In this document: positions 60,523-64,000 of the stretch, in pieces
Layout: every line of letters starts with the position of its first letter
Position numbering within the stretch: position 1 is the first letter of the stretch
NCBI GenBank assembly: GCA_003255025.1
Contig: QANY01011382.1
Location: forward strand, 682,001 to 746,000
Source: Datisca glomerata
Lineage: Eukaryota > Streptophyta > Magnoliopsida > Cucurbitales > Datiscaceae
DNA length: 64,000 nucleotides
Direction: 5' to 3'
Made by a program: the position numbers and the translations under genes
The notes under the pieces: model-generated
Database searches by the model: none
What the model was told of the DNA's origin: nothing
The model's input: only the letters and a program-made list of their open reading frames with translations

Positions 60523-61893
60523 GGGTAAACTATAGTTTTACCTGCTGCAGTTTGGAGTAGTTTTCATCTTAGACCCTCCATTTTAAAATGTGGTAGAGCA
60601 GGCCCTACAATTACCTATTGCATTCACATTACACCTCCCGTAACACCTCCGCTTAAAAAATATTAACGGACCATCACAGTTTGTTGATATGGTATTACAT
60701 GACAATTTATTTAATGTCACGTCAGCTTTTTATTTACCCAGTAGCCACATTGAAGGAATTACCCAAAATACCTTTAATTCCCCCTCGCGAATATGGTTCT
60801 TCTTCCCCCATTTTCTTCCATTCCCCCCTCTTCGAGATTAGGGTTCTTCAAGGAAAACCAGAGCTTACACTGCTCTACATGCATGGAAATCCGCCATTAA
60901 CAATGACTCATTAGGAATTTTAAGCTCATGGGTCAGCTCTGATGTTTATTCTTCATCTTAACAACAACAAATTTTCAGACACCATCCCTAATTCTTTCAG
61001 AAATCTCCTAAATCTCATCAGATACAATTTTTTCTTAGGACCCATTCCAGAAGACCTTTGAAAGAGATTTCTTTTTCTAAATAACCAGTTAACAGGATGT
61101 ATCCTTAAAGGAATTAGGCATTTTACAGAGATACAAGTTTTTAATATGAGCTTAAACTCATTAATGGGTAATTTGCCAGACAAATTGTCTTGCTTGAATG
61201 ATTGAAGTTCTGAACCTGGCACATAAAATTTAATAATGGAGGCAATTGTCTTCCTTACTCGCTCTGTTATTCGATTTCCCAATTTCCCCTGTTTGGGCAA
61301 TCACGTTATGCAAGGAAAAACAAAATCCATTTTCTTTCTTAAAGATGTGGATTTTCTTCTTCTATTTTTATGACTCAATCTTCCTTTTCCCAGAAAACCC
61401 ATCTACTTGAATTTTCAACCTCACAAGCATAGTAATGTATATGTAGTTGTCTAATTTTCTAAGTTTGTTATTTGTTTAATTCTATCTTGATTTGGTATCT
61501 TGAAGCCACGGGCTAGTTTAGTGGTCGCATAAGAGAGAGAGGGAAGAAGGAAAAGACCTAGAGATTTTTGCTACGGACTAGTGAGAAGCTCACCATGGCT
61601 GCAATAATAGCCTTTGCGAAGAGAGGGGCAAACGAAGAAGAAGGGGAGAATAGGGTGTAATTGGTGACGTGACTACTAGAGTAAAAAAATGAGTGATGTG
61701 GCGTTAAATAATTTACCACGTATTGCTACGTAGGACAATCGTGACGAACCTTTAATATTTTTAAGCGGAAGTGCTACGGAAGGTCTAACCTGAATGCAAA
61801 ATGTAACTGTAGGGTCTGCTCTACCAATTTTTAAAGTGGACGGTCTAAAATGAAAATTATCCCAAACTGCAGGGGTAAAACTGTAGTTTATCC
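60523..61893. mobile_element. Pack-MULE-like element carrying an LRR gene fragment
   Basis: Exact 9-bp target duplications TATTTATTA border the element (60514–60522 and 61894–61902). The left terminus GGGTAAACTATAGTTTTACC is mirrored on the right as GGATAAACTACAGTTTTACC, and inverted similarity continues for about 150 bp ('gtagagcaggccctacaatt' versus 'gggtctgctctac', 'cgcttaaaaaatatta' versus 'taatatttttaagcg'). Inside is a segment of an unrelated cellular gene and no transposase. That combination defines a Pack-MULE. Confidence 0.75.
60942..61300 (+). pseudogene. captured leucine-rich-repeat (LRX/extensin-like) gene fragment
   Basis: Plus strand reads 'FILHLNNNKFSDTIPNSFRN', then a shortened 'FFLGPIPEDL', then 'RFLFLNNQLTGCILKGIR', then 'FNMSLNSLMGNLPDKLSCLN' and, after a stop, 'SSEPGT'. 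This follows the plant extracellular LRR consensus (LxxLxLNNNxFSGxIPxxxxN). It most resembles LRX-type proteins, whose repeats contain 'FLNNQLTGCIPEGIG' and 'DvSfNsLmGhLPd'. Two or more stops and a deletion between repeats show decay. It is truncated at both ends. Confidence 0.7.
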
Positions 61894-61902
61894 TATTTAT
61901 TA

Positions 61903-64000
61903 TGGAAGATTACACATTTGATCCATGTAGTTTGGTGTCGTTAAAAGTCTTAATTCATATCTTGTAGTTTAATAATAGCCTCACGTTAGATATTTCGTTA
62001 CTGATACAAACTGACGTTTAACGCGCTTACACAAATGACACCTAAATGATTGGAGTATACTACGTGGCCACTAAGGAGGGGTTTGGTTGGATCTATTTGC
62101 GTGATAAACTAATTTTTCTACATTTTTTCACTTTTGTTTCAAAGATTCTCATACGTGATAAAAATTATTTAGTCCGATTAAATAATAATCTCACATTATT
62201 TTTTCTAATGTGAATAGTAATGGAATAACTTTCACAAATACTTATTTTATCACATAAGTGTCTCAATTCACATACTCATCTTATCAATAGATATACACAT
62301 TTATTATCTTTTATTTTACTGAATCCCATAAAAGATTGATTTTTTTATCCTTTGATAAAATCAAATCCAATAATTTTATTTATTTGAGCGACTTGGACAT
62401 TTATATTATCAATCACACTCAATTCCAAGAATAAAATTAGGCAATAAGCCATCTCAATTTTCACTTTGTTGATTAATAATTTAATTTTGTTTTTTACAGT
62501 TGAAATACTTGAAAACTAATTGTAGATACCGTATTTTATCCGGCCGAATACATGAAATATACATAATTTATATTTTGGCTCTTTTAATAATCCAAGACTA
62601 TATGTATAAGTTGAAAACTAATCCAATACTAAAATAAGAAAAGTGGTCCAAATACTAAAAAGTAAAAATTGAAAAAAGATGACTAAAAAATAAAAATTGA
62701 AAAAAAGACTAAAAGTAAAAAAAGGCAAACCCTAATTTTGCCTATAAATAGGAATGAAGTCTTCACTTAAGTGGAGGTTTTTTGGGGAGTAAAAAAAAGG
62801 GGGGGAGTCTTTTTTTAGAGTGAGAAAGAGAGGGGTTGGAAAGAGAGGTGATTTTAAAGAGAGGAAGAGGTTCTACACTTCTATTATCTTCATCTTCTTC
62901 CATTTCTTCTTTTCAAGGTAGCTTAATTGTTTGGTACATTTGTTCATAATATATTTTGTTCATCTCTCTTCTTCATATGAATGTAGTTGATATTTTTTGT
63001 ATTTTTTTTATATACATAAGTGGATTGTTCATTCCCTATCATTTCTCCTCATTTAAATCTTAACATTTTAATTTTAGGCTTTGATGATTTCTTTACAAGT
63101 TGGATATTGAGATGTCTTTGTCATCAACTTAATTAATGAGGACGATGATAAAGTTTTGAGGGGTAGAAAAATTAACCAAATGTGAATCAACCTTTTAATG
63201 GGTTGAAAGTGTACATTTGATGCAAGGATTCCCTATGATAATTTTCTCACACATAACAATGCATAAATAGAGAGTAAAACCTATGTACAAGATTATGCAA
63301 ATATCTAAGTTGTGAAACTTTTAATTTTCCTACAAAGTTTTTTTTTATTATGTTCATCATTTTGTGACACTTGTTTGAACTAATTATCATCCATGATCAT
63401 CCCATTTGCTATTTGATTAGCAATGACTAATGAGCGAAGGAAAGAAAAATGATAATTAGTGAACTAAGTAGTAAAAAAAAATAGACATATTTATATTAAA
63501 GAAATATATGGTTTATTTTTCATCATTGTTTTTAAATTTATTTAATAATAATAATATTATTATTATTATATTATATTATAATATATAATATTATTAAAAA
63601 AAACATAAATGAGATGCAACAGAGGAACTTTCCTATGTTGCACCATATATATATATATATATATTCATAATTTTTTTTTTAATTTTTTTCATTTATTACA
63701 TAATATAGTCTTTTACTTTATTCTTGCATTTTTATAAGCTCAACATTTCATGTTTTCTATAATTTGACATCATATAACTTATCTCTATTCTTTTACTTCT
63801 ATTTTATTGTAATTATTAACATTAATTTTCTTTACATGTTTATTTATTTAGCATCGTCATGTTTATAATGCGATTCTTGCATTATTCCCTTATTATCATA
63901 ATTAATGTTTATGTATGCGTGGATTATAATTTTAATAATCAAATTTAGATTTTGTTACTTCTATTATTTAATTTTCACTAAAAAAGGCCGACGATGGACT
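61903..64000. other. no gene seen; possible LTR or promoter segment near 62.7 kb
   Basis: 61905–62060 carries 'acacatttgatccatgtagt' and similar phrases typical of small MULE termini, without a detectable partner. At about 62742 'cctataaatagg' followed by G- and GA-rich transcribed-looking sequence and a TC-rich stretch could be a TATA promoter of a gene or LTR running off the right edge. The end is AT-rich with (TA)n and (ATT)n at 63540–63665. Confidence 0.35.

Noticed and set aside
1..64000. CRISPR arrays, bacterial operons, ribosome-binding sites, rRNA or tRNA genes
   Set aside because: Nothing of the kind is visible; the window is plant nuclear DNA.

Overview
The window is nuclear DNA from a flowering plant, most likely a eudicot. 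It has spliced genes with GT–AG introns, Ty1/copia, L1-type LINE, Mutator-like and Tourist-like elements, relocated plastid ndh fragments, and long AT-rich stretches with TTTAGGG-like tracts. I cannot name the species.

Two host genes are well supported, and they converge tail to tail. On the + strand (12401–24018) is a KIN-12 family phragmoplast kinesin that looks like KIN-12E: an N-terminal motor followed by a very long coiled coil, in about 31 exons. On the – strand (34574–25103) is a CAMTA transcription factor, which I could resolve into 12 in-phase exons totalling 2,922 nt (973 residues). It has CG-1, TIG, ankyrin and IQ/calmodulin-binding parts in the family order. The CAMTA model is clean. 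The kinesin model has two places where the reading frame does not close: an eroded-looking exon near 15.8 kb and the exon join near 19.3 kb.

Region by region: 0–3.7 kb, a gypsy-type gag remnant (–) and filler. 3.76–5.96 kb, a 2.2-kb solo LTR with a TTAAC target duplication. 7.6–8.6 kb, a foldback element with 9-bp target duplications. 8.9–11.8 kb, a deleted MULE retaining the front of its transposase. 12–24 kb, KIN-12E. 25–34.6 kb, CAMTA, with a Tourist-like MITE in intron 9. 35.5–41.9 kb, a full-span but broken LINE with a 15-bp target duplication, inserted in a GA/AT-rich repeat tract that resumes at 41.9–43.4 kb. 44.0–44.8 kb, two orphan exon-like segments. 46.3–50.6 kb, a decayed copia body with a primer-binding site but no recognisable LTR pair, ending in a perfect 41-bp palindrome. 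51.7–54.1 kb, telomere-like tracts and a scrambled cluster of plastid ndhI/ndhG pieces. 58.2–59.8 kb, a second MULE-type foldback with nested ~330-bp inverted arms. 60.5–61.9 kb, a Pack-MULE-like element carrying a decayed leucine-rich-repeat gene fragment. The remainder is AT-rich sequence in which I see no gene.

The two host genes have no obvious shared pathway: one acts in cell-plate positioning, the other in calcium/calmodulin-dependent transcription. The most unusual material is the mobile and relocated DNA: the LRR-carrying Pack-MULE, the hairpin-forming foldback, and the multi-copy plastid fragment cluster. Several frame breaks, in both host gene and transposons, coincide with short homopolymers, so base-level assembly error must be excluded before any is called biological.
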